From Bifidobacterium breve (GTDB lineage: Bacteria > Actinomycetota > Acidimicrobiia > Acidimicrobiales > Acidimicrobilacustridaceae), in assembly GCA_945862505.1 (NCBI GenBank), contig CAMAYJ010000009.1, positions 1 to 44,642 on the forward strand: a stretch of DNA of 44,642 nt, in the 5' to 3' direction. The notes under the pieces were generated by a model. That model made no database searches and was not told where the DNA came from. It saw nothing but the letters and a program-made list of their open reading frames with translations. Made by a program: the position numbers and the translations under genes. Of the stretch, positions 17,080 through 26,052 are shown in pieces. Each line of letters opens with the position of its first letter. Position 1 is the stretch's first letter.

Positions 17080-17904
17080 TCACCACAGTTCGTTGGCGTA
17101 GGTATCGGTGCCAACCACGGTGCGGAAGAAGGGGGCCACGAGATGCACATCAGCAAGGCCAGCAGCTTCGACTGCATCGGTATAGGCCTTCATACGTTTC
17201 GTGGCTTTGGTGACATCCCCACGCACGAAAATGACCTGAACAAGCCGCTCGGTACCCCCGGCCGGTGTGCCGAGATCCATGGGCTGATCAGCGGCCGGCG
17301 TTGCTACTGGCTGCCACGAAGACACCAACTCAATGTCGGAACCATTCATGAGATCGGCGTAAATGCCGGCCTTCTCAATATCGGCGTGAACGCTCTTGGC
17401 TGTATGGCCGTCGCGTGCGTCGAAGAACACGTTGAAGATGCCGTCGTACGCGCTGTCGAGAGCGACATCAACCGGAACGCCATCGGCGTCGCGATTTGCT
17501 GAACCAATGAAGTCGAACAGGTTCGTGTGGGTGTGCTTGCGTTCGGGGAATCCGCGGTTATTGGTGTACAGCCACGTGACGCGCTCGGTGCTCCAGTTGT
17601 TCCAGTCGTCGTGGTGTCCGCCTTCGATCCAGTAGATCGCCACATACGAACCTGAATCAGAGGGGTTGGCGACGACGGTGCCACCTTCGGGCCAGCGAAG
17701 ATCTTTGAGGCTTCGCGTGGCAACCCAGCGTGAACCTGACATCTGATGCGGAGCCACCATGCAGCCTGCGTAAAAGTGATCTCGCTCGTACCAACGGTTG
17801 TACGCAGATTCGAAACCGGGGTTGGGGTCAACCATCGTGAGCAGCATGGATCCGACCTTCATCGGGTAGTCGTGGAGGCCGCCTGGGTCGAGTGGGTATG
17901 CCAT
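17080..17904 (-). CDS. protein of unknown function, ferredoxin-like alpha/beta barrel style
   Basis: A 274-residue cytoplasmic protein. It shows VGSMLLTMVDPNPGFESAYNRWYERDHFYAGC near the N-terminus and LVQVIFVRGDVTKATKRM near the C-terminus. These look like two dimeric alpha/beta-barrel repeats of the kind seen in EthD-like or antibiotic-monooxygenase-like proteins, but I do not recognise a named family. ATG at 17904 has AAGGA 5 nt upstream. It sits between the TauD-type dioxygenase and the kinase in one leftward operon. Confidence 0.82.
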   Translation of the reverse strand: MAYPLDPGGLHDYPMKVGSMLLTMVDPNPGFESAYNRWYERDHFYAGCMVAPHQMSGSRWVATRSLKDLRWPEGGTVVANPSDSGSYVAIYWIEGGHHDDWNNWSTERVTWLYTNNRGFPERKHTHTNLFDFIGSANRDADGVPVDVALDSAYDGIFNVFFDARDGHTAKSVHADIEKAGIYADLMNGSDIELVSSWQPVATPAADQPMDLGTPAGGTERLVQVIFVRGDVTKATKRMKAYTDAVEAAGLADVHLVAPFFRTVVGTDTYANELW

Positions 17905-17986
17905 GTTTTCCTTCGCTTTCGAACACGGGCGCAACGCCCCCTAGTGGGACCGAAACTAGCCGTTTGAAATGCCGGGTGACGCGCCG

Positions 17987-18805
17987 TTAGTGCTCGGCAG
18001 TTCCGACTACTGACACCCTGTACATAAGGCGACGGCCGGGGAAATCGTTGAGCACTCGATGCATCGTCGAACGGTTGTCCCACATCAGGAGATCGCCCTC
18101 TCGCCAGTGATGGCGATAGGTGAAGTGTTCCTTGACTGAATGCTGGAAGAGGAACGCGAGGACTGCGTCGCTTTCATCGGGCAGGAGACCAACAATGTGA
18201 CGGGTATAGGTCGGGTTGACGAACAAACTCTTGGCACCGGTTTCGGGATGGACACGAACGACGGGGTGAGCGGTGCGGGGATCTTGGGCGATGGCATCGG
18301 CGTATTGCTGCGGTGTGGCTCCGCCAAAGCGATACCGAAGTTCCGTTGTGCGACTGAGATCGTGAAGTGCAGTAAGGCCTTCGAGGTACAGCTTCATGTT
18401 CGGTGACAACGCGTTGTACGCGGCGGTGGTTGAGGCAAACATCGTGTCGCCCCCTACCTCGGGGAGCGTCTTTGCGTGCGTGAGCGTTCCCATCGGGGGG
18501 TGGGGGAGGAACGTTTCGTCGGTATGCCACATCGACGCGGTGTTTCCTTCCTCGGAATCAAGAACGCTGACGTGTTCAAGGCCGGGGCCGAGATTAGGGA
18601 AGAACGCATGGATTTCGATCTCGCCAATTCGGCGTCCGAGGGCCATGTGCTGTTCGGGAGTGAGGTCAGGAGCGTGGATGGCCAGGACCTGGTTCTCAAC
18701 GAGTGCATCGTGCACAGCATTAAGAGTCTCATCATCGAAATCGGTGCTGAGATCGAGTCCTGTGATCTCCGCTCCAAGGGCGGGAGTGAGTCGACGAATC
18801 TGCAT
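17987..18805 (-). CDS. TauD/TfdA-family 2-oxoglutarate-dependent dioxygenase
   Basis: A 272-residue Fe(II)/2-oxoglutarate oxygenase. The metal triad is visible as His94-x-Asp96 (MWHTDETF) and distal His249 (MHRVLND), with the 2-oxoglutarate-binding Arg in PGRRLMYRV. Substrates of the family include taurine and phenoxyacetates; here the neighbours suggest an unusual carbon source but do not identify it. ATG 18805 (MQIRRLTPALGAEITGLDL) matches the family N-terminus; upstream in-frame residues look non-coding. Confidence 0.92.
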   Translation of the reverse strand: MQIRRLTPALGAEITGLDLSTDFDDETLNAVHDALVENQVLAIHAPDLTPEQHMALGRRIGEIEIHAFFPNLGPGLEHVSVLDSEEGNTASMWHTDETFLPHPPMGTLTHAKTLPEVGGDTMFASTTAAYNALSPNMKLYLEGLTALHDLSRTTELRYRFGGATPQQYADAIAQDPRTAHPVVRVHPETGAKSLFVNPTYTRHIVGLLPDESDAVLAFLFQHSVKEHFTYRHHWREGDLLMWDNRSTMHRVLNDFPGRRLMYRVSVVGTAEH

Positions 18806-18814
18806 CGGGTGATG

Positions 18815-18843
18815 TTGACACTTTTCCCGACCACTCGTAGGTT
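18815..18843 (+). promoter_or_regulatory. consensus promoter for the 18894 SDR operon
   Basis: TTGACA at 18815-18820 is followed after exactly 17 bp by TAGGTT at 18838-18843. The predicted transcription start near 18850 leaves a leader of about 44 nt before the ATG at 18894, with GGGGG upstream of it. Confidence 0.7.
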
Positions 18844-18893
18844 CGCAGGACCGGCTGCCGGGTGGCGGCCCTTGATCTTGGGGGATTGGTTCC

Positions 18894-19697
18894 ATGACAA
18901 ATCTGTTTAGTTATTCCGGCAAGCGCGTCGTTCTCACGGGAGGCGCCACTGGCATTGGTGCCGCACTCGCTGAACTGCTGGGCGAACTCGGTGTCGAACA
19001 CCTCACCATTCTCGACATCAAGGCACCAACTGGCCGTTGCGATACGTTCATCGAAACGAACCTCGCTGATCCCGCGTCGATCGATGCGGCTATTGCACAG
19101 ATCGAAGGTCCGATCGACGTGCTGTTCTCAAACGCAGGTGTTGCAGCAAATGCTGGGGTTCGCACCTGCATGGCGGTGAACGTCGCCGCCTCTCGTCGAC
19201 TCACCGATGGCCTCTTCGATCGCATCACCAAGGGCGGAACCATCGTCTACACCGCGTCGATGGCAGGCAATGGTTGGCCGGCTCAGGTGGCGGAGATTAC
19301 CGAACTTCTTGAGATCGCCGACTGGGATGCATTCCTCGATTGGTGCGAGGCACACCCCGAGGTCGTGAACGACGTCTATGCATTTTCAAAGATGTGCATG
19401 CAGGTGTACACGATGCGTCGTTCGTATTCGGCAATTCGCGAGGGCATCCGCATCAACAGCATCTGCCCGGCGCCGGTTGATACGCCCCTCATGGCCGACT
19501 TCAAGGTTTCAATGGGTGAAGACGCCATCAACTGGGCCGTCGGCGTCCAGGGCAATGGTCGTATGGCTGTTGCAACAGACATCGCACCGTCGCTTGCCTT
19601 CATGGGTAGCGACGCCGCCGCGTTCATCAATGGCGAGAATCTCCACGTTGATAGTGGTCTGAGTTCGGCCATGGTCACGGGCCTGGCGTTTAGTTGA
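18894..19697 (+). CDS. short-chain dehydrogenase/reductase
   Basis: A 267-residue SDR. It has LTGGATGIGAALAELLG at the N-terminus, FSNAG, and the catalytic YAFSK in place of the usual YxASK. The region between the strand after NAG and the catalytic Tyr is lengthened (ITELLEIADWDAFLDWCEAH), as in 3-alpha-hydroxysteroid dehydrogenase/carbonyl reductase-type members. It leads an operon with a DUF7064-like gene and a second SDR, behind a consensus promoter. The substrate is unknown. Confidence 0.9.
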   Translation: MTNLFSYSGKRVVLTGGATGIGAALAELLGELGVEHLTILDIKAPTGRCDTFIETNLADPASIDAAIAQIEGPIDVLFSNAGVAANAGVRTCMAVNVAASRRLTDGLFDRITKGGTIVYTASMAGNGWPAQVAEITELLEIADWDAFLDWCEAHPEVVNDVYAFSKMCMQVYTMRRSYSAIREGIRINSICPAPVDTPLMADFKVSMGEDAINWAVGVQGNGRMAVATDIAPSLAFMGSDAAAFINGENLHVDSGLSSAMVTGLAFS

Positions 19698-19702
19698 TCG
19701 CT

Positions 19703-20650
19703 ATGCATCCCGAAGACGAATTTCATACGCCCACAACTGACGATCCGGAGTGGACTGAAACATGTTGGTTCACGTTTGCTGTTCCCGAACGCAATTTGTC
19801 GGGCCAGCTCTACCCGTATTTCAAGACAAATCAGGGCGTGGCTGCGGGCGGCGCGTTCTTTTGGGATGGCCGTAACGAGCGACCAGAAACCTGTGTGTAT
19901 GCCAAGCAGTTCTGGCACCTCCCGTTAGCGGATCAGAAACTGACCGATCTCACGCTCGCCAATAGCATTCGTTACGAATGCCTCAAGCCGCAGAAGAAGT
20001 GGCGCGTTCGCTACGACGATCCCGACGGTGGCGATGAGATTCATGTCGACCTCACGGTCACCGGCGTCGTTGCCCCCAACATGCTGGGTGAATCTCACGT
20101 CGATCAGCCCTGCCGTTACCAGGGAACGATTGTCTTGCACGGCGAAACCATTGAAGTTGATGACTACGGTTTTCGCGATCGTTCTTGGGGCCCTCGTCCG
20201 CAGTTTGGGCAAGGCATTCATGGTGGATCGATGATGCGCGGTGGCTATAGCTACGCCACTGCTTCAGACACGCACGCGTTTCATGCCATCACCATGGACT
20301 TTGGCACCGGCGCAATCGTGATTCACGGTTCGTACATGGTCGATGGCCACTGGGCGAAGCTGAAAAGTGGCGAACGCCGAGTGATCGAACGTGATCGTGA
20401 GGGTTTCCCGCTTGTCGTGGAACTCGATGGCGTCGATGAACTCGGTCGATCATTCAATGCTCGTGGGGAAACTACGAACTCACTCGGTTTCCTGATTAAT
20501 CCGAATCTGTACACCATCAATTGCCTGACTCGTTGGTCATTCGACGGCATCACAACTTGGGGCGAAGACCACGACAACCATTCATTCCCCGACGCACGTC
20601 GATTGTTCCGTGAAGCTCGCGGTCAGTCGCTCTGGACGGTCCCATCGTGA
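19703..20650 (+). CDS. DUF7064/DUF7065-type (AttH/CrtC-like) protein
   Basis: A 315-residue protein rich in beta structure. The segment YGFRDRSWGPRP is the hallmark I associate with the DUF7064/7065 lipocalin-like family often found in terpenoid and steroid catabolic clusters. It has no signal peptide and no catalytic set that I can assign. ATG at 19703 is preferred over an in-frame TTG at 19694 that overlaps the preceding stop. The next gene's GTG overlaps its stop as GTGA. The role is unknown. Confidence 0.82.
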   Translation: MHPEDEFHTPTTDDPEWTETCWFTFAVPERNLSGQLYPYFKTNQGVAAGGAFFWDGRNERPETCVYAKQFWHLPLADQKLTDLTLANSIRYECLKPQKKWRVRYDDPDGGDEIHVDLTVTGVVAPNMLGESHVDQPCRYQGTIVLHGETIEVDDYGFRDRSWGPRPQFGQGIHGGSMMRGGYSYATASDTHAFHAITMDFGTGAIVIHGSYMVDGHWAKLKSGERRVIERDREGFPLVVELDGVDELGRSFNARGETTNSLGFLINPNLYTINCLTRWSFDGITTWGEDHDNHSFPDARRLFREARGQSLWTVPS

Positions 20651-21480
20651 GCGCTGCGACCAGAACTGCGCTTGTTACCGGTGCTAGCAGAGGCATTGGT
20701 CGGGCTACTGCAATTGCGCTGGCGCAGGCAGGTTTCGATGTGGCGATTACGGCCCGAACAGTTGTCGATGGCGATCCGACTTCGTTGACTGATGACGGCA
20801 AGGTACTGCCGGGAAGTTTGGCCTCGACTGCAGCTGCAATCGAAGCTCTCGGACAACGTGCGGTGCAGATTCCGCTTGATCTTCTCAATCGTGATGCACT
20901 CGTACCTGCAGTTGAATCGGCAATTTCTGGGCTCGGACATCTTGATGTAGTTGTGAACAACGCGATCTTTGTGAGTGGCGGCGGGCCCAAGTATTTCCTC
21001 GACACCGACCCAGAAGATCTCATCAATCAGTTGTGGGGTGACCTCACCGCACAACTGTTGTTGCTGCAGCCGCAGGTTGCGCACATGATCACACGAGGTG
21101 GTGGAACGGTCATCAACATTGGTTCCGGTTCGGGAAAGTGGAAGTTGAAGTTCCCGATCGGCCAGGGCGGTCCCCAATTGGCCTACTGCGCGTCGAAGGC
21201 GGGCTTTCATCGGGCTGCAGATCGTCTGGCCTTTGAATATGGTGATCAAGGAATTGTTGCGTTCACGGTCGACCCAGGATTCGTTGCGACCGAACGCACG
21301 AAGATGGTCACCGAACTCGGCGAGATCGCTGCGCGAGGTGTCGAGCCTTCAATCGTTGGTGAAGCAATTGTGTGGTTGGCCACCACGGGTGCGACAACAG
21401 AAAAGAACGGTAGTTATCACGAGGCTCAAGAAATCGCTCGCAACCTTGGTCTCTTGCCGTCATTGCCTGAAACCGATTGA
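20647..21480 (+). CDS. short-chain dehydrogenase/reductase
   Basis: A 277-residue SDR with VTGASRGIGRATAIALAQAG, VVNNAIF and catalytic YCASK. It is a paralogue of the SDR at 14650, sharing the insert that ends PGSLAST and the QRA(V/L) strand. Its GTG start overlaps the DUF7064-like stop. Its end is convergent with the luciferase-like gene, with only 15 bp between them. Confidence 0.9.
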   Translation: MSAATRTALVTGASRGIGRATAIALAQAGFDVAITARTVVDGDPTSLTDDGKVLPGSLASTAAAIEALGQRAVQIPLDLLNRDALVPAVESAISGLGHLDVVVNNAIFVSGGGPKYFLDTDPEDLINQLWGDLTAQLLLLQPQVAHMITRGGGTVINIGSGSGKWKLKFPIGQGGPQLAYCASKAGFHRAADRLAFEYGDQGIVAFTVDPGFVATERTKMVTELGEIAARGVEPSIVGEAIVWLATTGATTEKNGSYHEAQEIARNLGLLPSLPETD

Positions 21481-21495
21481 TTCGCTCGTTGCCAA

Positions 21496-22461
21496 TTAGA
21501 GGTTGGGGACTACCTGCGTACACGTGAGTTCTACGTGTCGTTCGACGAGTTCGTCGGGCATGCCGGCAACGCTGGCCCACAGGTAGACGTGTTCCACCGG
21601 TGAACCATCGGTGGCTTCGTGGATGGCTTCGACGGCATCAGCCGGCGTGAGCACTCGAAGCCCAGGAATCTGGCCGGTCTTTGCCGCACCACCGCGCAAT
21701 TTCTCGATGGTGATTTCCTTCGGCGCATCGCGTCCCGAGCCTGCAGCGGCGGCGGCACGGTAGGAATTCAATTGGTGCGCGTAATGAGGAAGGATGCATT
21801 CGAACGCTGGTTCCGGGTCGTCGGCGACGATGATGTCGAGCATTCCGCCGGTGCGAGCAACCGAAGGATCGTGACCGCCGTCAACGAGACCTTCGCGATA
21901 GGGCTCAAGTAATGCTCGATCGAGGCTCAACAGGCCGACACCGAGCCGACCAGCGCGCTTGGCGCCCTGCGGTCCCTGGTAGCCGAGCCAGATTGGGAAC
22001 GGATTCTGCGCCGCTGGGGGAGTGACGATGCCGTCGTCGAGAAGGTGGCGAATCTCGGCGACCGCTGCGTCGGTGAGTCCGTAGCGCTTTGTGATGTCTG
22101 TGGTGTAGAGCTCGAACTCCGGAGAGCTGTAACCGGCGCCGATTCCGAGTTCGAGTCGACCACCAGATAACTGATCGATGACTGCGACCTCTTCGGCGAC
22201 AAGAGCCGCCGGCCGCAGGGCGGCTAAGAGAACAGCTGTTCCGATTCGGACATGTGATGTTCTCGCGGCAGCAGCGGCAGCAAAAGTCAGGGGCTGGGGC
22301 AGATAGCCGTCGGCGAAGAGGTGGTGTTCAGAGAACCACACTGATGCTGCGCCGAGCCGTTCGGCCTCGACAACAAGATCAAGCGCACGTCCGTAGACCT
22401 CGGGCCATGGGCGGGCCCAAGGCTCAGGATTGCGAAGGTCGAAGTAGAGGCCGAGTTTCAA
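21496..22461 (-). CDS. luciferase-like (LLM class) F420-type oxidoreductase
   Basis: A 321-residue TIM-barrel flavin or F420 oxidoreductase. It shows MKLGLYFDLRNP, ASVWFSEHHLFADGYLPQP, HVRIGTAVLL and DQLSGGRLELGIGAGY, which are standard for the class. Actinobacterial members usually use F420, but FMN monooxygenases share the fold. The start is TTG at 22461, inside a perfect 16-bp palindrome. The SDR at 22470 ends 8 nt upstream, so they form one operon with the amidohydrolase. Confidence 0.9.
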   Translation of the reverse strand: MKLGLYFDLRNPEPWARPWPEVYGRALDLVVEAERLGAASVWFSEHHLFADGYLPQPLTFAAAAAARTSHVRIGTAVLLAALRPAALVAEEVAVIDQLSGGRLELGIGAGYSSPEFELYTTDITKRYGLTDAAVAEIRHLLDDGIVTPPAAQNPFPIWLGYQGPQGAKRAGRLGVGLLSLDRALLEPYREGLVDGGHDPSVARTGGMLDIIVADDPEPAFECILPHYAHQLNSYRAAAAAGSGRDAPKEITIEKLRGGAAKTGQIPGLRVLTPADAVEAIHEATDGSPVEHVYLWASVAGMPDELVERHVELTCTQVVPNL

Positions 22462-22466
22462 CTCGG
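22451..22466. repeat. perfect 16-bp palindrome over the luciferase-like start codon
   Basis: CCGAGTTTCAACTCGG reads as two 7-bp arms around TC and covers the TTG start at 22461. In RNA the very short loop makes a hairpin weak, so it could be a protein site or chance. Confidence 0.4.
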
Positions 22467-22469
22467 GGC

Positions 22470-23312
22470 TCAGGCGCCGACGGGCTTTTTGGCAACGAGT
22501 GCGTCGTGACCGATGGCGGGTTCGATGAACGAGCGGAAGTCAGGGCCTCGGCGCAAGTGGTGTCCGCCATCGCAGTTGATTGCGGTGCCAGTGATCCAAC
22601 GAGATTCATCGCTGAGAAGGAAACGAGCGAGATTGGCAACGTCTTCGGGTTCGCCGACATCGTCCAGAGGTGTGTTGACGATGTAGGAGTCATACACCGC
22701 CGATTCGCGCGGAATGCCTTCCATGATTTCGGTGGAGATGAAACCAGGACGAATTGCGTTGAAGCGAACCTTCACTTCACCAAATTCATCGGCCGCGTTC
22801 TTCATCATTTCTTCGATGCCCGCTTTAGCGACGCAATAGGCACCGAACATGACGTGTGTCTTGTGTCCTGCAAGCGATGACATGCCTACGAATGAACCGC
22901 CGCCAGCGGCGACAAGGTGGGGAACCGAATGCTTCACTGACAACATTGTTCCGAGAACGTTGAGGTGGAGTACGCGAATGAATTCTTCGGTGTCGAGCAA
23001 GTGGTACGGACCCATTCCGCCGCCACCGCCGGCGTTAGCGATGAACCCATCGAGACGGCCGTATGCATCAACGTGGCCGGCAACAAGTGCGGCAACATCG
23101 GTTTCAACTGTGACATCGGTGACCTGATGACGGATCTGGCCAGAGGCCCCGCTGGCCTTGATGCGATCGACAACCTCAGTGAGTTTGCTTTCGGTGCGAC
23201 CACAAATCGTGACGTTCATTCCATCTTCAGCGAGACGTGTTGCGCACGCTGCACCGATACCAGTGCCGCCGCCGGTGACGATTGCGGTGCGACCTGCGAT
23301 TGATGAAGACAT
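22470..23312 (-). CDS. short-chain dehydrogenase/reductase
   Basis: A 280-residue SDR. It has VTGGGTGIGAACATRLAEDG at the N-terminus, ANAGGGGGMGPY after the central strand, and catalytic YCVAK. The C-terminus ends DGGHHLRRGPDF before a tail. ATG 23312 has GGAG 7 nt upstream. It lies between the amidohydrolase and the luciferase-like gene on the same strand. Confidence 0.9.
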   Translation of the reverse strand: MSSSIAGRTAIVTGGGTGIGAACATRLAEDGMNVTICGRTESKLTEVVDRIKASGASGQIRHQVTDVTVETDVAALVAGHVDAYGRLDGFIANAGGGGGMGPYHLLDTEEFIRVLHLNVLGTMLSVKHSVPHLVAAGGGSFVGMSSLAGHKTHVMFGAYCVAKAGIEEMMKNAADEFGEVKVRFNAIRPGFISTEIMEGIPRESAVYDSYIVNTPLDDVGEPEDVANLARFLLSDESRWITGTAINCDGGHHLRRGPDFRSFIEPAIGHDALVAKKPVGA

Positions 23313-23367
23313 GTGTTTCTCCGTGAAGGGTGTGGTTGGTTTTAGAACTGTTAGTAAGCGGTGTGAG

Positions 23368-25122
23368 TTATCGCTGACCGCGGACGAGGCGTCCGGGTCG
23401 TGCACCAGTGTCGACGCCATTGCGGCGGGTGACGACACCACTCACGATGGTGTTGACATAACCGGTTGCTCCTTGGAGCAACCGCTTTCCGCCGGCGGGA
23501 AGGTCATAGGCCATGTGTGGCCGACCAACCTCGATGCGGTTCATGTCGATGATGTTGATGTCGCCCTTCTTACCTTCGGCGATCACACCGCGATCAGTGA
23601 GGCCGTACAGGGTTGCGGTGTCGAGTGACTGCTTTTTGACTACGTACTCAATTGGAAGTCCTGGACCACGTGTGCGTGCGCCTTCCTTTGCCCAGAAGGA
23701 AAGGAGGTAAGTGGGGTAGGACGCGTCACAAATCATTGCGCAGTGAGCGCCACCATCAGAAAGGCCAGCAACACCAGCGGGGTGGAGCAACATTTCGCGC
23801 ACGGCATCTTGATTGCCCTCTGAATAGTTGAAGAACGGCACCATCGACATTGCCCCAGCGTTGTGTTCGCTGTAGATGTCGTACAACACCTCGAGCGGAT
23901 CGCGTCCTTGTGCCTTTGCGATCGCCGCAATGGTTTTGTCGGGGGTTGGTTCGTAATCAACTCGAGAGCCAAGCGAGTACGTGCGATCGACCATTCCCTG
24001 TGCGAGGGAGTTCATTCCGTCGAACAAAACATTGGGGTCGGAAGGAAGGTCGGTTTCAGAAAGGATCTTGGCCTTGACTGCAGGCTTCAGAAGTTCAGTC
24101 GCGAGTTCCTCGTGAGACAACTTGGCGCGCAATTCGACATAGGTCGGACGCTTTGAGAAGGCATGGTGTCCGGGGAAGCCGAGCAGCATGCCGAATGGGC
24201 GTGCCGCGACCTGCGGGTAGATCGGGGCGCCGGCGTCGTGAGCAGCAAGCGACTCGGCCATGATTTCGCGCCACAGATCAGGAGCGGCATCTACCTGAAT
24301 GAGTGCGAAGGAAACTGGGCAATCGATTTCAGCCGCGAGACGCTTCATCCACTCGACTTCAGTTTTCGGAGCAATGATGTCTTCACCAGCTGCACCCATA
24401 GGCGCGAGTTCAAACACTGATGCGCCACCGCGTGCCATTGCACGACCAAGACCAAAGAGTTCGTCTTCGGCAGCGAAGGTGCCGGGAACTGGTTCACCAT
24501 TCATGGCGCGATGGCCGAGTGTGCGTGATGTTGAGAAGCCAAGAGCACCGGCTTCGACGGCTTCGGTGACGTACTTGCCCATGAGGTCGATGTCCTCGGA
24601 CGAGGCTGCTTCGTTTCGTGCGCCGCGCTCGCCCATGACGTAGGTGCGAACCGCGCTGTGGGCGATCTGCACACCAAAGTCGACAGCGAGGTCGAGATCT
24701 TCAAGTTTGTCGAGATAACCGGGGAATGATTCCCAACCCCAAGTCATACCTTCGGTGAGGGCAGTGCCGGGGATGTCCTCGACGCCTTCCATGAGTTCAA
24801 TGAGAGCGTCTTCATAACCAGGACGAACCGGAGCAAAGCCGACACCGCAGTTGCCACTCACGATGGTGGTGACGCCGTGTTGGCTCGAAGGCTCAAGGAG
24901 GCCGTCCCACGTGACCTGACCGTCGTAATGGGTATGAATATCGACAAAGCCAGGAGCCACGATCATGCCGGTGGCATCAATAACTTCGACTGCATCGCCT
25001 TGGAGTCCCCCGCCGCGCTGAACTGCCACGATGACGCCGTTGGTGATGGCGATATCGCCAACGAATCGGTCGGCACCGGTGCCGTCGACAATCGTGCCAT
25101 TGGTGATCTTGAGATCGAACAT
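23368..25122 (-). CDS. D-aminoacylase-like amidohydrolase, atypical metal site
   Basis: A 584-residue amidohydrolase-superfamily protein of the N-acyl-D-amino acid deacylase type. His63 and His65 (DIHTHYDGQ) and Cys92 (GNCGVGF) are present, as are GALGFSTSRT and SDGGAH. The two segments that normally carry His ligands (SHxR and SHHK in D-aminoacylases) read FELAPMG and FALIQ, so the metal site or substrate may differ. ATG 25122 has AAGGGGG upstream. It is first in an operon with an SDR and the luciferase-like enzyme. Confidence 0.88.
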   Translation of the reverse strand: MFDLKITNGTIVDGTGADRFVGDIAITNGVIVAVQRGGGLQGDAVEVIDATGMIVAPGFVDIHTHYDGQVTWDGLLEPSSQHGVTTIVSGNCGVGFAPVRPGYEDALIELMEGVEDIPGTALTEGMTWGWESFPGYLDKLEDLDLAVDFGVQIAHSAVRTYVMGERGARNEAASSEDIDLMGKYVTEAVEAGALGFSTSRTLGHRAMNGEPVPGTFAAEDELFGLGRAMARGGASVFELAPMGAAGEDIIAPKTEVEWMKRLAAEIDCPVSFALIQVDAAPDLWREIMAESLAAHDAGAPIYPQVAARPFGMLLGFPGHHAFSKRPTYVELRAKLSHEELATELLKPAVKAKILSETDLPSDPNVLFDGMNSLAQGMVDRTYSLGSRVDYEPTPDKTIAAIAKAQGRDPLEVLYDIYSEHNAGAMSMVPFFNYSEGNQDAVREMLLHPAGVAGLSDGGAHCAMICDASYPTYLLSFWAKEGARTRGPGLPIEYVVKKQSLDTATLYGLTDRGVIAEGKKGDINIIDMNRIEVGRPHMAYDLPAGGKRLLQGATGYVNTIVSGVVTRRNGVDTGARPGRLVRGQR

Positions 25123-25230
25123 GGTGTTCCCCCTTCGGAAAACTCAAACGCTACTACTTGGTCCTGCGGTTATTCCTATAGCGCTTGATGACCCTGCTGA
25201 TCCGGCGTTTTCCGGCGAGTCCGTCGTTCG

Positions 25231-26052
25231 CTAACGGCGAGAACTCCCATCGAGATTTCGTACCTCGAGGTCAAATTCATCGATGTTGTCGAGGCTGACG
25301 GTGACACGACCGGTGATATCGGGGTCACAATCGCAGAGGAAGAGAGTGCCCTCAACCATTGCCTCCATCGACTCGATCTGATCGGGCCGCAAGCGATCGC
25401 CCACGAGTGCAGCGGCACCTTCGGACAGCACCGCCGCCCGGGGTTCCACGGTATTGACGCGCACGCCCGTCCCGTACAGCTCCATGGCGAGACCGTTGCT
25501 GATGCGGTTGAGTGCTGCCTTCGTTGCGCCGTAGGCCGAGATGTTGACCGAGGTCGGAACGATGGGCTCGCCGGGACCACCCCAATGCTTGGCGCTGCCG
25601 CTCGAAAGATTCACGATCCATCCTTCGCCAGCGGCGACCATCGCCGGAGCGGCGGCCAGCGAAAGATCGAGCGGAGCATTGACATTCACTTCGAACATGA
25701 TGTTGCGTCGCTTCACCGAGAATCCCGTTAGCGGAGCTTGGATTGATGCCGCCGCGTTGTTGACGAGAATCTCGATGTGTCCGCCGAGGGCTTCGGCAGC
25801 TTCGGGAATGACACGAAGTCGATCGGTCGGATCGGTGAGATCAGCAACAACAACTTCAACCTGCGTTCCGAACCGTGCAATCCGGTCGCGAGTTGCGTTG
25901 AGGCTGCCTTCGAGGGTTTTGTGTTGGTCGAGGGTGCGCGCTGTGAGGACGATGTTTGCGCCTTCCGCAGCCATTCGTTCCGCAAGCGCTGCGCCAATGC
26001 CTCTGCTCGAACCAGTGACCAGGACACGGCGACCTTCGAAGCGACCAGCCAT
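25231..26052 (-). CDS. short-chain dehydrogenase/reductase
   Basis: A 273-residue SDR. It has VTGSSRGIGAALAERMAAEG, VNNAAASIQ, and catalytic YGATK. ATG 26052 shares one base with the stop of the upstream aminotransferase-fold gene (TGATG) and has AAGGGA upstream, so the two are tightly coupled. That pairing suggests a common substrate. There is no sign of a membrane segment. Confidence 0.9.
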   Translation of the reverse strand: MAGRFEGRRVLVTGSSRGIGAALAERMAAEGANIVLTARTLDQHKTLEGSLNATRDRIARFGTQVEVVVADLTDPTDRLRVIPEAAEALGGHIEILVNNAAASIQAPLTGFSVKRRNIMFEVNVNAPLDLSLAAAPAMVAAGEGWIVNLSSGSAKHWGGPGEPIVPTSVNISAYGATKAALNRISNGLAMELYGTGVRVNTVEPRAAVLSEGAAALVGDRLRPDQIESMEAMVEGTLFLCDCDPDITGRVTVSLDNIDEFDLEVRNLDGSSRR

